From assembly GCF_038050405.1 (NCBI RefSeq), contig NZ_CP150900.1, forward strand, positions 2,542,001 through 2,606,000: a stretch of 64,000 nt of DNA, in the 5' to 3' direction. Of the stretch, positions 55,932 to 64,000 are shown piece by piece. The notes below the pieces were generated by a model. That model was not told where the DNA came from, did no database searches, and saw nothing but the letters and a program-made list of their open reading frames with translations. The stretch is from Paraburkholderia sp. IMGN_8. Its GTDB lineage: Bacteria; Pseudomonadota; Gammaproteobacteria; Burkholderiales; Burkholderiaceae. Position numbers and translations under genes: made by a program. Positions within the stretch are counted from its first letter, which is position 1; each line of letters begins with the position of its first letter.

Positions 55932-56585
55932 TCAAGGACGCTTGTGGGCCACCTGATCGACAAGCCCGTACGCTTGCGCGTCATCGCCGGACATGAAATT
56001 GTCGCGGTCGGTGTCGCGCGCGATACGTTCCACCGGCTGGCCGGTGTGGTGCGCGAGCAGATGATTCAGCCGTTCCTTCAAATACAGAATTTCACGCGCC
56101 TGAATTTCAATGTCCGATGCCTGACCGCGCGCGCCGCCCAGGGGCTGGTGAATCATCACACGCGAATTCGGCAGCGCAAAGCGCTTGCCCTTCGCACCGG
56201 CCGCCAGCAGGAACGCACCCATGCTGGCCGCGAGACCCATGCACAGCGTCGACACGTCCGGCTTAATGAACTGCATCGTATCGTAGATTGCCATGCCGGC
56301 CGAAACCGAACCGCCCGGGCTGTTGATGTAGAAGCTGATGTCCTTGTCCGGGTTCTCGCTCTCGAGGAACAGCATCTGCGCGACAACGAGATTGGCCGTC
56401 TGGTCGTTCACTTCGCCGACCATGAACACAATGCGCTCTTTCAGCAGGCGCGAGTAGATGTCATACGAGCGCTCGCCGCGGCCGCTCGTTTCCACGACGA
56501 TCGGCACCAGTCCGAGCGCCTGCGCTTCGAGATCCCGCGACGACTGGGAGGTCAACGTGTCCAGCATTTGGGCGCGAAAGGTCAT
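55932..56585 (-). CDS. clpP: ClpP protease subunit, 217 aa
   Basis: Tetradecameric serine peptidase. The triad is Ser121 (GLAASMGAF), His146 (VMIHQPLGG) and Asp195 (DTDRDNFMS), with the same spacing as the E. coli enzyme (25 and 49). N-terminal propeptide about 20-25 residues. Between tig and clpX on the same strand. Confidence 0.98.
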   Translation of the reverse strand: MTFRAQMLDTLTSQSSRDLEAQALGLVPIVVETSGRGERSYDIYSRLLKERIVFMVGEVNDQTANLVVAQMLFLESENPDKDISFYINSPGGSVSAGMAIYDTMQFIKPDVSTLCMGLAASMGAFLLAAGAKGKRFALPNSRVMIHQPLGGARGQASDIEIQAREILYLKERLNHLLAHHTGQPVERIARDTDRDNFMSGDDAQAYGLVDQVAHKRP

Positions 56586-56712
56586 GCAATGGATCCTTGT
56601 CTGGAAATATTCTAAATATCAGATGCTAGACAGGTGTGTACGACGAGTCCATATTCAAGTGCGCGATCCGCGTGCTGAAGTTTGTACTTAAAGCAGAGCA
56701 CATTCACAGCAC

Positions 56713-56759
56713 AAAAAAACGGCGTGCGAGCCGTCGCTCCGACAGCCGGCACGCCGTTG
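56713..56759 (-). terminator. Terminator after tig
   Basis: Minus strand stem ACGGCGTGC / GCACGCCGT around a 21-nt partly self-complementary loop (GGCTGTCGG...GACGGCT) followed by seven T residues, directly past the trigger factor stop. clpP would need its own promoter in the remaining 120 bp. Confidence 0.85.
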
Positions 56760-56768
56760 CAGCGACGC

Positions 56769-58115
56769 TTACGCCTGCGCCGTTGCGCTTGCCAGTTCTT
56801 CGAAGCTCACTTCCTTGTCCGTCACCTTGGCCTTGCTGAGGACGAAATCGACGACGTTGGCTTCAACGACGTACGCTTCCATTTCGGCAAGACGTTGCTG
56901 ATTGGAATAATACCAGCGGACGACTTCCTTCGGGTCTTCGTAGCTTTTCGCGAATTCGTCGACTTCGGCACGAATCTGCTCCGGCTTTGCCTGCAGTTCG
57001 TTGGCCTTGACCAGCTCGGCCAACACGAGGCCCAGCTTCACGCGGCGCTCTGCCTGTTCCTTGAACATTTCAGCCGGGATCGGTGCGTCAGCGGCGTTGG
57101 GCACGCCACGTTGCTCCAGATCCTGACGGGCCATGGCGACGAGGCGTTCCTGATCCTGCTCGATCAGCGCGTTCGGCACGTCGAGCTCCGAAATCTTCAG
57201 CAGCGCGTCCATCACCTGATTCTTGACGATGGCTTGCGTGCGGCGCTTCGCTTCGCGTTCGAGGTTGTCCTTGATCTCAGCGCGCATCTTGGTCAGATCG
57301 CCGTCTTCGATGCCGAGCGACTTCGCGAATTCAGCGTCGATTTCCGGCAGGTGCGGCCACTCGATCTTCTTCATCGTGATCGTGAATTGCGCCGTTTTGC
57401 CTGCCACTTCCTTACCGTGGTAGTCGGCCGGGAACGTCAGATCGAATTCCTTCGACGCGCCGACCGCGAGACCCAGCGCTGCCTTTTCGAATTCCGGCAG
57501 CATGCGGCCTTCGCCCAGCACGAACGCGAAATCTTCCGCGCTGCCGCCCTGGAACACTTCGCCGTCGATCTTGCCGACGAAGTCGACCGTCACGCGATCG
57601 CCTTCTTTCGCTGCCGTGTCCGCGCCGCCGTCACCGTGCTCGCCGGCTTCGCCGCGAGCGTGGAAGTGAACGCGTTGCTTGCGCAGGATGTCCAGCGTGC
57701 GGTCGATTTCCGCTTCGCTGATCGTGGTCGTGGTGCGTTCGATTTCAGCCGTGGCGACGTCGCCCAGCTTCACTTCCGGATACACCTCGAAGGTCGCGTC
57801 GAACGCGTAGTCGTTTTCAGCAGCGTCGGCCTTCGGCGCGAAGCTCGGCTGGCCGGCAACGCGCAGGTTTTCGGCGCGGCTGATGTCGAAGAATTCCTTG
57901 CCGACCTTGTCGCTCAGCACTTCGGCTTCCACCTGGCCCGAATACTGTTGCGTCACCATCTTGAGCGGCACCTTGCCCGGGCGAAAACCCGGCATGCGCA
58001 CGTTCTTCGCGAGTTGACGGATACGCGAGTCCACTTCCTTCTGCACGGCGTCCTTCGGCAGGGAAATCGTTACGCGGCGTTCGAGCTTGCCGAGGTTTTC
58101 AACAACGTTAGCCAT
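56769..58115 (-). CDS. tig: Trigger factor, 448 aa
   Basis: Ribosome-bound chaperone with PPIase activity. Ribosome-binding tail [20 protein letters not shown], with the conserved GFRxGKxP loop ([10 protein letters not shown], about 39-48), FKBP-type domain about 155-245, and the C-terminal chaperone arms. Ends ...ASATAQA. First gene of the quality-control block. Confidence 0.97.
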   Translation of the reverse strand: MANVVENLGKLERRVTISLPKDAVQKEVDSRIRQLAKNVRMPGFRPGKVPLKMVTQQYSGQVEAEVLSDKVGKEFFDISRAENLRVAGQPSFAPKADAAENDYAFDATFEVYPEVKLGDVATAEIERTTTTISEAEIDRTLDILRKQRVHFHARGEAGEHGDGGADTAAKEGDRVTVDFVGKIDGEVFQGGSAEDFAFVLGEGRMLPEFEKAALGLAVGASKEFDLTFPADYHGKEVAGKTAQFTITMKKIEWPHLPEIDAEFAKSLGIEDGDLTKMRAEIKDNLEREAKRRTQAIVKNQVMDALLKISELDVPNALIEQDQERLVAMARQDLEQRGVPNAADAPIPAEMFKEQAERRVKLGLVLAELVKANELQAKPEQIRAEVDEFAKSYEDPKEVVRWYYSNQQRLAEMEAYVVEANVVDFVLSKAKVTDKEVSFEELASATAQA

Positions 58116-58571
58116 GGCTTCAATCGTCCTAAAATTATTCGAGCGAATCAGTTATCTTCTCCGTGCCGCTTTTCGATGTCGCTTCGCATCGATTGCGCGC
58201 CTGCGCCGCGGGCTTGCAGGCCGCCGGCAGCACGGTTTGGGTCTAAAGAGCCGAATATTTTAGCAAACTATTTGCGCGCCTAACCGGGATTCGATGATTG
58301 CGCACGTTTTTATCGGCTTTCCGGGCGTTTTCCGGCGTGTTTTCGCCGGCTTTGCGGCCGTTCGATCGAGCCGCCTCGCGTGAGGCGCGCCGGCTTGAGG
58401 CCCCGCGGGTGGCCTCGCTTGCGACCTCTTTCACCAGACGATTCCCGCTATGCCGTTCGACATATTCAGTCGGCGGCGCCATGCTGCTAAGCTAACGGAC
58501 GCGCTCGGGGCCGCGCCTCTTTTCCTTCATTATTGTCGCCCTCGCAACGATTCCAACCATTCAGAGACACC
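58116..58571. other. Divergent gap between tig and glycerate kinase
   Basis: 456 bp without a recognised gene. It should hold the tig promoter (minus) and the glycerate kinase promoter (plus). Short open frames on both strands are Arg/Ala-rich. I see no repeat or RNA structure of note. Confidence 0.45.
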
Positions 58572-59717
58572 ATGCCGAATCTGCCGTCCTCGCCTGTCGT
58601 CGTTATTGCTCCCGATTCCTTCAAAGGCTCGCTCAGCGCCGAGCAGGTCGCGCAGGCGATTGCGTCCGGCATCCAGCGCGCCCGGCCCGACGCCGACGTG
58701 CGCATCTGTCCGATGGCCGACGGCGGCGAAGGGACGCTCGACGCCATGCTCACGAGCGGCGGCGAGCGCCGCAAGCTGAGCGTGCGCGGCGCGGCCGGGC
58801 CGGTGCGCGAAGCGCTCACCGGACTGCTCGCGGACGGCAGCGCGATCATCGAAACCGCGGAAATCGTCGGCATCACGGATCCGGTCGGCATGGGCGTGCC
58901 GGTCGAGGCGCGCAGCACGCGCGGCATGGGCGAAGCAATCCGCGCACTGCTCGACGCGGGCGTGCGGCGCTTTTTCGTCGCGCTCGGCGGCAGCAGCACG
59001 AATGACGGCGGCGCGGGTCTGCTCGCTGGTCTCGGCCTGAAGCTTTTCGACGCGCAGGACAAGGAACTCGACGCGACGCCCGAACACCTCGCGCGCGTGG
59101 CGCGCCTCGATGTGTCGCAACTCGACGCCCGGCTGGCGGACGTGTCGTTCGTCGGCATGTCGGACGTAGACAACCCGCTTACCGGCGATCACGGCGCAAC
59201 CGCGGTGTTCGGTCCGCAAAAAGGCGTGAAGCCGGAGCAGATTGCCGCGATCGACGCCGCCCTCGGCCACTTTGCCGATCTGCTCGAAGCGGCGCTCGGG
59301 CGAACCGCGCGCGATCAACCCGGCGCGGGCGCGGCTGGCGGTCTGGGCTTCGCGCTGCATATGCTGGGTGCGCAGTTCGAGCCGGGCGCGGAAACCGTCG
59401 CGCGGCAAATCGGCCTCGACGCCGCGCTCAAGGGCGCCAACTGGCTGATCACAGGCGAAGGCCGTTCGGATGTCCAAACGCTGCACGGCAAGGCGCCCTT
59501 CATCGCCTGCCGTCACGCGCAGGCAGTGGGCGTGCCGGCCACGCTGCTATCGGGCGCGGTCGACTCCGCGGCGCTGCCGCGCCTCGCCGAATATTTCAGC
59601 GGCTGCTTCTCGCCCGCCCCCGGGCCGATCACGCTGGAGGTGGCGATTCGCGACGCAGCGCGCCTGCTCGCCGACGCGGCCGAGCAGCTGACGCGCCTGA
59701 AATACGGCGCGCGTTGA
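58572..59717 (+). CDS. Glycerate kinase (type I GlxK/GarK family), 381 aa
   Basis: Phosphorylates D-glycerate, giving 2-phosphoglycerate in this family. The N-terminal VVIAPDSFKGSLSAEQVAQAIASGI, CPMADGGEGTLDAM, FFVALGGSSTNDGGAGLLAGLG, DVDNPLTGDHGATAVFGPQKG and GAGAAGGLGFAL are the hallmark stretches. The start MPNLPS gives the family N-terminus; a longer frame upstream is less likely. A MarR gene follows 63 bp later on the same strand. No transporter or tartronate pathway genes are beside it. Confidence 0.93.
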   Translation: MPNLPSSPVVVIAPDSFKGSLSAEQVAQAIASGIQRARPDADVRICPMADGGEGTLDAMLTSGGERRKLSVRGAAGPVREALTGLLADGSAIIETAEIVGITDPVGMGVPVEARSTRGMGEAIRALLDAGVRRFFVALGGSSTNDGGAGLLAGLGLKLFDAQDKELDATPEHLARVARLDVSQLDARLADVSFVGMSDVDNPLTGDHGATAVFGPQKGVKPEQIAAIDAALGHFADLLEAALGRTARDQPGAGAAGGLGFALHMLGAQFEPGAETVARQIGLDAALKGANWLITGEGRSDVQTLHGKAPFIACRHAQAVGVPATLLSGAVDSAALPRLAEYFSGCFSPAPGPITLEVAIRDAARLLADAAEQLTRLKYGAR

Positions 59718-59780
59718 CCGGCGGGACGGTTGCGGCAACAATCACAGCGCCACGACCGCTCCACTTATCACGGGAAGACC

Positions 59781-60233
59781 ATGAAGGCCTCCGCCAAAAC
59801 TGGACTGGAACAACTCCTTACGTACCGTCTGCACGTGTTGAACAAACTCACTGAGCGTGGCATCAGCGAACGCTATCAGGACAAGCTGGGGGTGACGTTG
59901 CCGGAAGCGCGAGTGATTGCGTCGGTGGGATCGTTCGGACCGTTTTCGATCATGGAGCTGGCGCGGCACGCGAATCTCGACAAGAGCCAGGCGAGCCGTG
60001 CTGCCGAGGCGTTGATCAGGCAAGGGCTCGTGAAGCGCGAGCCGAGCGCCGAAGACGGTCGTGTGGTGCTGGTGTCGCTAACCACTGAAGGCCGCGCGCT
60101 GTATCGCAAAGTAATGCCGATCGCGCGCAAGTGGAATGACGATCTGTTCGAGTGCCTCGACGAACAGGAAAAAATCGCGTTCGGCGATGCGCTCGACAAG
60201 ATCATCCATACGATGACCGCGCGCGAGGAGTGA
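59781..60233 (+). CDS. MarR-family transcriptional regulator, 150 aa
   Basis: Winged-helix dimeric regulator. The helix-turn-helix MELARHANLDKSQASRAAEALIRQGLVKREPSAEDGRVVLVSLTTEG (about 60-105) is diagnostic. N- and C-terminal helices form the dimer interface. Co-directional with glycerate kinase; whether it regulates it or an unseen gene is unknown. It converges on the DUF3999 gene with about 60 bp between. Confidence 0.92.
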   Translation: MKASAKTGLEQLLTYRLHVLNKLTERGISERYQDKLGVTLPEARVIASVGSFGPFSIMELARHANLDKSQASRAAEALIRQGLVKREPSAEDGRVVLVSLTTEGRALYRKVMPIARKWNDDLFECLDEQEKIAFGDALDKIIHTMTAREE

Positions 60234-60295
60234 GCGAAGAAGCGTGAGCGGGCGCGGATGCGGGCCCCAGGAATTGCGACCCGCCCCTGCTGTAA

Positions 60296-61741
60296 TCAGG
60301 CCTTGCGGTTGCTTTGACCGGTGCCGTCGGCTCTGCCCGCATTGCCCGCCTTGTCAGCCGTCGCACCCGGCGCATTGCCGGCCGCATCCGCTGCGACCCG
60401 AGCACCACGCGCGAGCCGCCAGGCGATCACACCAAGCGAGCCGACGGCCAGCAGCAGAGCCGCCCACAAAACATAGCGGCGCATCGCATCCTTGTCCTTG
60501 TTCGCCGACTGCGCATCGGCATCGTCCGGCGCGACGGGCAGCGCTTCTCCCAGCCGCGCCGCGACGGCAACCGAAGACGCGCCCATCAGCAAATCCTCGC
60601 GGCTCACCGCCGATGACACAACCGCTTCACTGCCCACCTCCAGCGTAAACGGAGCCGATCCGCGCGCGACGAACGTGAGCGTCGCCGGACGCCAGCCCGC
60701 CGCGATAGTCAACGCACCGCTCCCCAAGCCGCCGTTGCGCGTGTCGACCACCACGCGCCATTGACGGTCCGTATCCGCCGCCACCTCGATCGATGGATTG
60801 CTCTGCTCCACCGGACCATTGTGCAACCGGTACAGCGTCGCGTTCGAGACCTCGCGCCACGGCGTCTGCAGACTTGGGCGCGAATAGACGATGGCCGGCG
60901 CCACTGTATTGGGCTGCGGCAAATTCAAGCGCAAACGGTCGACGGGATAAGGGCCGCCGGTCTCGAAGAAATACTCGCCGGCCGTCGGCCCCGCGTGAGC
61001 AACAATGCCTTCGCGCCATTCCCGCTGGGTATCCGCGCGCTGCGCGCGGTCCGCGCTGGCGGTCTGCACCTCGAGGTCGATCGATTCGATGTACGGCGCG
61101 CCGTCGAGCCAACGCAGCCGCACGTAACGCGCCCGCACCGCATCCAGCGCAATGCGGTCCTGACTCAACGTGCTGCCGTTATAGGTGACCTTGAGCAGTT
61201 GTGCATCGCCGGCGGGTTGCCAGCTGCGCAAATCGTTGCTCGATTCGACCGTCACGCGTCCTTGATAGTTGTCGTTGCGCAGATGCACGACCAAGGCGCC
61301 CGCCTCGCCCGCCACATGGCCGAGATCGACCAGATCCGTATCGTGTTGCGCGCGTGCCGGCGGCGCCGCGGTGGTACGCAGCGACCCGTCGGCCGCGATC
61401 GTCACGCCCAGCGGCGCGCCGGCGCTGTCCGCAGCGGTAACCGGCAACGGAAACCAGCGCACCGTGCGCAGCGTGGGCGGCGTGCGGGCCGCATCGCGCG
61501 GCGCATCGAGCGAATACGGCACCGGCTCGCCGGCGCCGTTGAACACGCGCACGTCGCCGAGATCGCCGCGCCGGCTCGCCGCGTACGCGGCAGCCGGCAG
61601 CTTGATGCTGTAGTACGCGGCGCCACTGTCGAGTTCGAGCGCAAAGCGCCGCGCAAAATAATCGGCCGCAGCCGCCACCGGCGGCGTCGCCATGAACGAA
61701 ATCGCAACGCACCAACCGGTCACAATCAAGAAACGCTTCAT
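60296..61741 (-). CDS. DUF3999 family exported/membrane protein, 481 aa
   Basis: Signal peptide about 1-25 (cleavage after VAAAA). A large beta-rich periplasmic domain follows, with the family-typical YSIKLPAAAYAASRRGDLGDVRVFNGAGEPVPYSL and, later, discoidin-like stretches (YIESIDLEVQ, RWLDGAPYI). A C-terminal membrane helix (about 423-443) is followed by an Ala/Gly/Asp-rich cytosolic tail. Function unknown. Start overlaps the stop of the upstream DUF2339 gene in ATGA, so the two are made together and probably act together. Confidence 0.88.
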   Translation of the reverse strand: MKRFLIVTGWCVAISFMATPPVAAAADYFARRFALELDSGAAYYSIKLPAAAYAASRRGDLGDVRVFNGAGEPVPYSLDAPRDAARTPPTLRTVRWFPLPVTAADSAGAPLGVTIAADGSLRTTAAPPARAQHDTDLVDLGHVAGEAGALVVHLRNDNYQGRVTVESSNDLRSWQPAGDAQLLKVTYNGSTLSQDRIALDAVRARYVRLRWLDGAPYIESIDLEVQTASADRAQRADTQREWREGIVAHAGPTAGEYFFETGGPYPVDRLRLNLPQPNTVAPAIVYSRPSLQTPWREVSNATLYRLHNGPVEQSNPSIEVAADTDRQWRVVVDTRNGGLGSGALTIAAGWRPATLTFVARGSAPFTLEVGSEAVVSSAVSREDLLMGASSVAVAARLGEALPVAPDDADAQSANKDKDAMRRYVLWAALLLAVGSLGVIAWRLARGARVAADAAGNAPGATADKAGNAGRADGTGQSNRKA

Positions 61742-64000
61742 TGCTCAGTTTCCATCACGACAGCTTTTGGCGGCAACGGCGAGAAGTAGCCGATCAGCAG
61801 CAACATCACGCCGATACCGATGAACGACACGATCCGCTCGATACCCGTCACATGCGACAGGTCGAACAGGAACAGCTTGACGACGGTCGCCGCCAGCAAA
61901 GCGCCGCCGACGAACCAGAACAGGCGGCTCGCGCGGCGCGTCGCCCAGATCATCATAGCGAGCGCGCAGACCGTCCAGAATACCGACACGGAGGCTTGCA
62001 CGAGCATCGAGTGCGACATGTCGTCGAACTGGTACGGCACGCCGGTCCAATGATGCAGCGTACGCAGCAGCATCGCATTGAGCCAGATGAACCCGGTCAC
62101 ACCGACCACCGCCTGCAACGGCACACGATATTCGCCGATCGGCACGCCAAGGCGGCTGATGCGCACGAGCCACAGCGCCGCCAGCGCGAAAATCACCGCC
62201 TGCACCAGATCGAGCGGATTGAAGAGCGGCAGGCGCGCCCACGCGCCGCCGTCCTGGGTGAGGTTCGCAAAGAAGGTCCACACCCACATCACCAGCACGA
62301 GCGGTGTCGACGCGATCGCGCACAGCCGCACGATGCTGTCGCGCCGCGCGAGCCATAGGCCGGCGAAAGCAAACGCGCTCCAGCCGACGAGGAACACCTG
62401 CTGCAGATTGAACGACGCCAGCACTGCATCGACATCGTACGCGGCATGAAAATGATGGTGCAGCGTGCGCAGCAGCAACGCGTTGAACCACAGGAACAGC
62501 GTGGCGAGCACGGCGTAGTCGAAAGCGCGCGGATGCCATGTCAGACCCAGCTCGCGCAGGCGCCGCAACCACACGGCGAAAGCGATGAACGCGAGTATCT
62601 GCGCGACGTCGAGCGGATTCACGATCGGCAGCCAGAAAAGCGGTGCGGCGCTGCCGTCGCTGATAACGCTCGCGATACTCCACCCCCACAGCAAAGCCGC
62701 GAGAGGCGCCGCGCCCCACACCTGATAAGCCTGCGTGTAGCGCGCAACCGGCCAGCGCAGACGGTGCCCGACGGCTGCCACCAACAGCAGCAGAATGCCG
62801 AAACCATAGGCCCACGCGCTCCAGCTCCACGCTCCTTCGGGCACATACGCGCGCAAACCCCAGTAGCCTTCGAGCGCGAAGAGCACGCCGACCGCCCAGA
62901 ACATCAGCGTATGCAGCGGTGCGAGCACGCGGTCGCCGACATCGCGCTGCTGACGCCACAACAACACGTAGGTGAATGCCGCAACGATCGCGCAAACCAG
63001 CCAGCCGTAGCCGCTAACCGGCGTTATGCTGTACATGAACAGGCTCGCCACCAGCAACGCGAGGGATGGCACCAGCGTCAGCGCCGGCCACTCGGCGAGC
63101 GGCCAGCTCAGCTTGCGGCGCGCGCCATGCGCAAGCCAGGCGGTCAGCGTGGCGAGCAGTGCGACGAACGCGTCCTCGAAGCGAGCGCTGTCATAGGAAA
63201 GATGGGCATGCGCATATTCGAAGATTTCGTGGATGCCGCCCAGAACCCACCACAGCAGCCCCCAGATTGCGGCGACAAGACCGATCTGCGGCATCCACGC
63301 GTGCCACGCGCTCGCTTCGCTGCGGCCATGCAGACGCCATCCCGTGAAAATAGCGGCGAGGGCAATCAGCGCCGTGGCGATATAGGCGCCATTCAGGACC
63401 GGCCAAACCTCCCTGTAATCGATCTGCAGTCCAGTGCCGGCGATAAACGCGCAGGCCGCGGCCAGTTGCATCAGCAAGCCGAAACCGAACGCGGTCAGAC
63501 GCCGCTGGCGCACGCCGAGCCAGGTGATCGCGGCGCCTTCGATGGCCCACGTGGCGCTCGTCGTCGGGCCGCTGAAAGCGAGCGGTACGGCCAGCGTCGC
63601 GAAAATCACAGCCAGCGCCAGCATGGCCTCGAACAGCATGCCCAGGCGCTCGCGGCGTCGCGCCAGCCAGGCCGCGATCGCGAGGTAGAACGCGGCCAGC
63701 GCCACCGCGCTCCACGCCAGACCGAACTCGGTGCTTTTCATCAATGCGGCTTGCAGGCCGATGGCGACCAACGGGGTGCCGAATACCAGCGTACCGTCGA
63801 CGTAATGCTTGAGCGCAAGCTCGCGGCGCACCGCGTACAGCAGCGCAATGCCGACGTACATCAGGAAGAACAGAATCAGGAACGGTTCGGTGCTGGAGAG
63901 CAGCTCGGGCCGGTAGGCCGTCATGCCCCACGCGGCGCCGATCGAAAACGTGAACACGAAACCGAGCAGATTCAGCGGACGCCACGCCTTGAACCACGCA
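61738..64000 (-). CDS. DUF2339 polytopic membrane protein, 5' end beyond window
   Basis: Only the C-terminal 753 or so codons are present; the frame is open through the window edge (reading FKAWRPLNLLGFVFTFSIG before the first Met), so the true start is outside. About twenty hydrophobic segments are visible with repeated patterns such as NALLLRTLHHHFHAAYDVDA and NAMLLRTLHHWTGVPYQFDD. They indicate an internal duplication typical of DUF2339. No known function. Translationally coupled to DUF3999. Confidence 0.88.
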   Translation of the reverse strand, partial: AWFKAWRPLNLLGFVFTFSIGAAWGMTAYRPELLSSTEPFLILFFLMYVGIALLYAVRRELALKHYVDGTLVFGTPLVAIGLQAALMKSTEFGLAWSAVALAAFYLAIAAWLARRRERLGMLFEAMLALAVIFATLAVPLAFSGPTTSATWAIEGAAITWLGVRQRRLTAFGFGLLMQLAAACAFIAGTGLQIDYREVWPVLNGAYIATALIALAAIFTGWRLHGRSEASAWHAWMPQIGLVAAIWGLLWWVLGGIHEIFEYAHAHLSYDSARFEDAFVALLATLTAWLAHGARRKLSWPLAEWPALTLVPSLALLVASLFMYSITPVSGYGWLVCAIVAAFTYVLLWRQQRDVGDRVLAPLHTLMFWAVGVLFALEGYWGLRAYVPEGAWSWSAWAYGFGILLLLVAAVGHRLRWPVARYTQAYQVWGAAPLAALLWGWSIASVISDGSAAPLFWLPIVNPLDVAQILAFIAFAVWLRRLRELGLTWHPRAFDYAVLATLFLWFNALLLRTLHHHFHAAYDVDAVLASFNLQQVFLVGWSAFAFAGLWLARRDSIVRLCAIASTPLVLVMWVWTFFANLTQDGGAWARLPLFNPLDLVQAVIFALAALWLVRISRLGVPIGEYRVPLQAVVGVTGFIWLNAMLLRTLHHWTGVPYQFDDMSHSMLVQASVSVFWTVCALAMMIWATRRASRLFWFVGGALLAATVVKLFLFDLSHVTGIERIVSFIGIGVMLLLIGYFSPLPPKAVVMETEQ

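Overview
The window is high-GC DNA (long open antisense frames everywhere) whose gene content and order point to a Burkholderiaceae chromosome, most likely Paraburkholderia or a close relative. The main clues are the tig-clpP-clpX-lon-hupB-tRNA-ppiD block, the mltG-tmk-holB-TatD block with a divergent ygfZ, the 1,370-residue single-chain PurL, and the yciB-bolA-parvulin operon. Genus assignment is inference; no rRNA or marker comparison could be run.

Layout. 1-3.8 kb: trehalose-6-phosphate synthase, a small MscS-type channel and an orphan Rap1a/Tai-like secreted protein. 3.9-8.9 kb: a leftward block of ankyrin protein, TatD nuclease, acetyltransferase, holB, tmk and mltG, with ygfZ diverging from it. 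10-15 kb: an NRDE protein, then alpha/beta hydrolase, SDR, MDR reductase, hotdog thioesterase and Dabb protein. 15-17.8 kb: a MocR-type regulator divergent from a DUF2917 gene, then a LEA-type lipoprotein. 17.8-23.3 kb: a leftward beta-oxidation cluster (acyl-CoA ligase, FadB-type bifunctional enzyme, thiolase) with an array of four 54-bp hairpin repeats between the last two genes. 23.4-27.4 kb: selO, msrB, yciB, bolA and a secreted parvulin on the plus strand. 27.5-31.6 kb: purL. 31.9-39.8 kb: DadA-like oxidase, a 1-kb near-palindromic repeat element, nnr, pgi, and the divergent ybbA/tesA pair whose start codons share bases, then a small secreted orphan.

39.9-58.1 kb is the conserved protein-quality-control block read leftward: trigger factor, ClpP, ClpX, Lon, HU, tRNA-Val, tRNA-Asp, PpiD. 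Between the two tRNAs sits about 9 kb of accessory DNA (roughly 42.0-50.9 kb). It carries a three-gene cassette (two-HKD phospholipase D-like protein with a histone-H1-like tail, histidine phosphatase, DUF2278/YukJ protein), two gene fragments joined head to head (3-hydroxybutyrate dehydrogenase and a ROK protein), a LysR-MFS-M14 deacylase catabolic cassette, and a BON-domain remnant. This is the part of the window most likely to hold undescribed biology, and the PLD/phosphatase/DUF2278 cassette is the leading candidate. 58.5-64 kb: glycerate kinase, a MarR regulator, and an overlapping DUF3999/DUF2339 membrane pair, the latter cut by the window edge.
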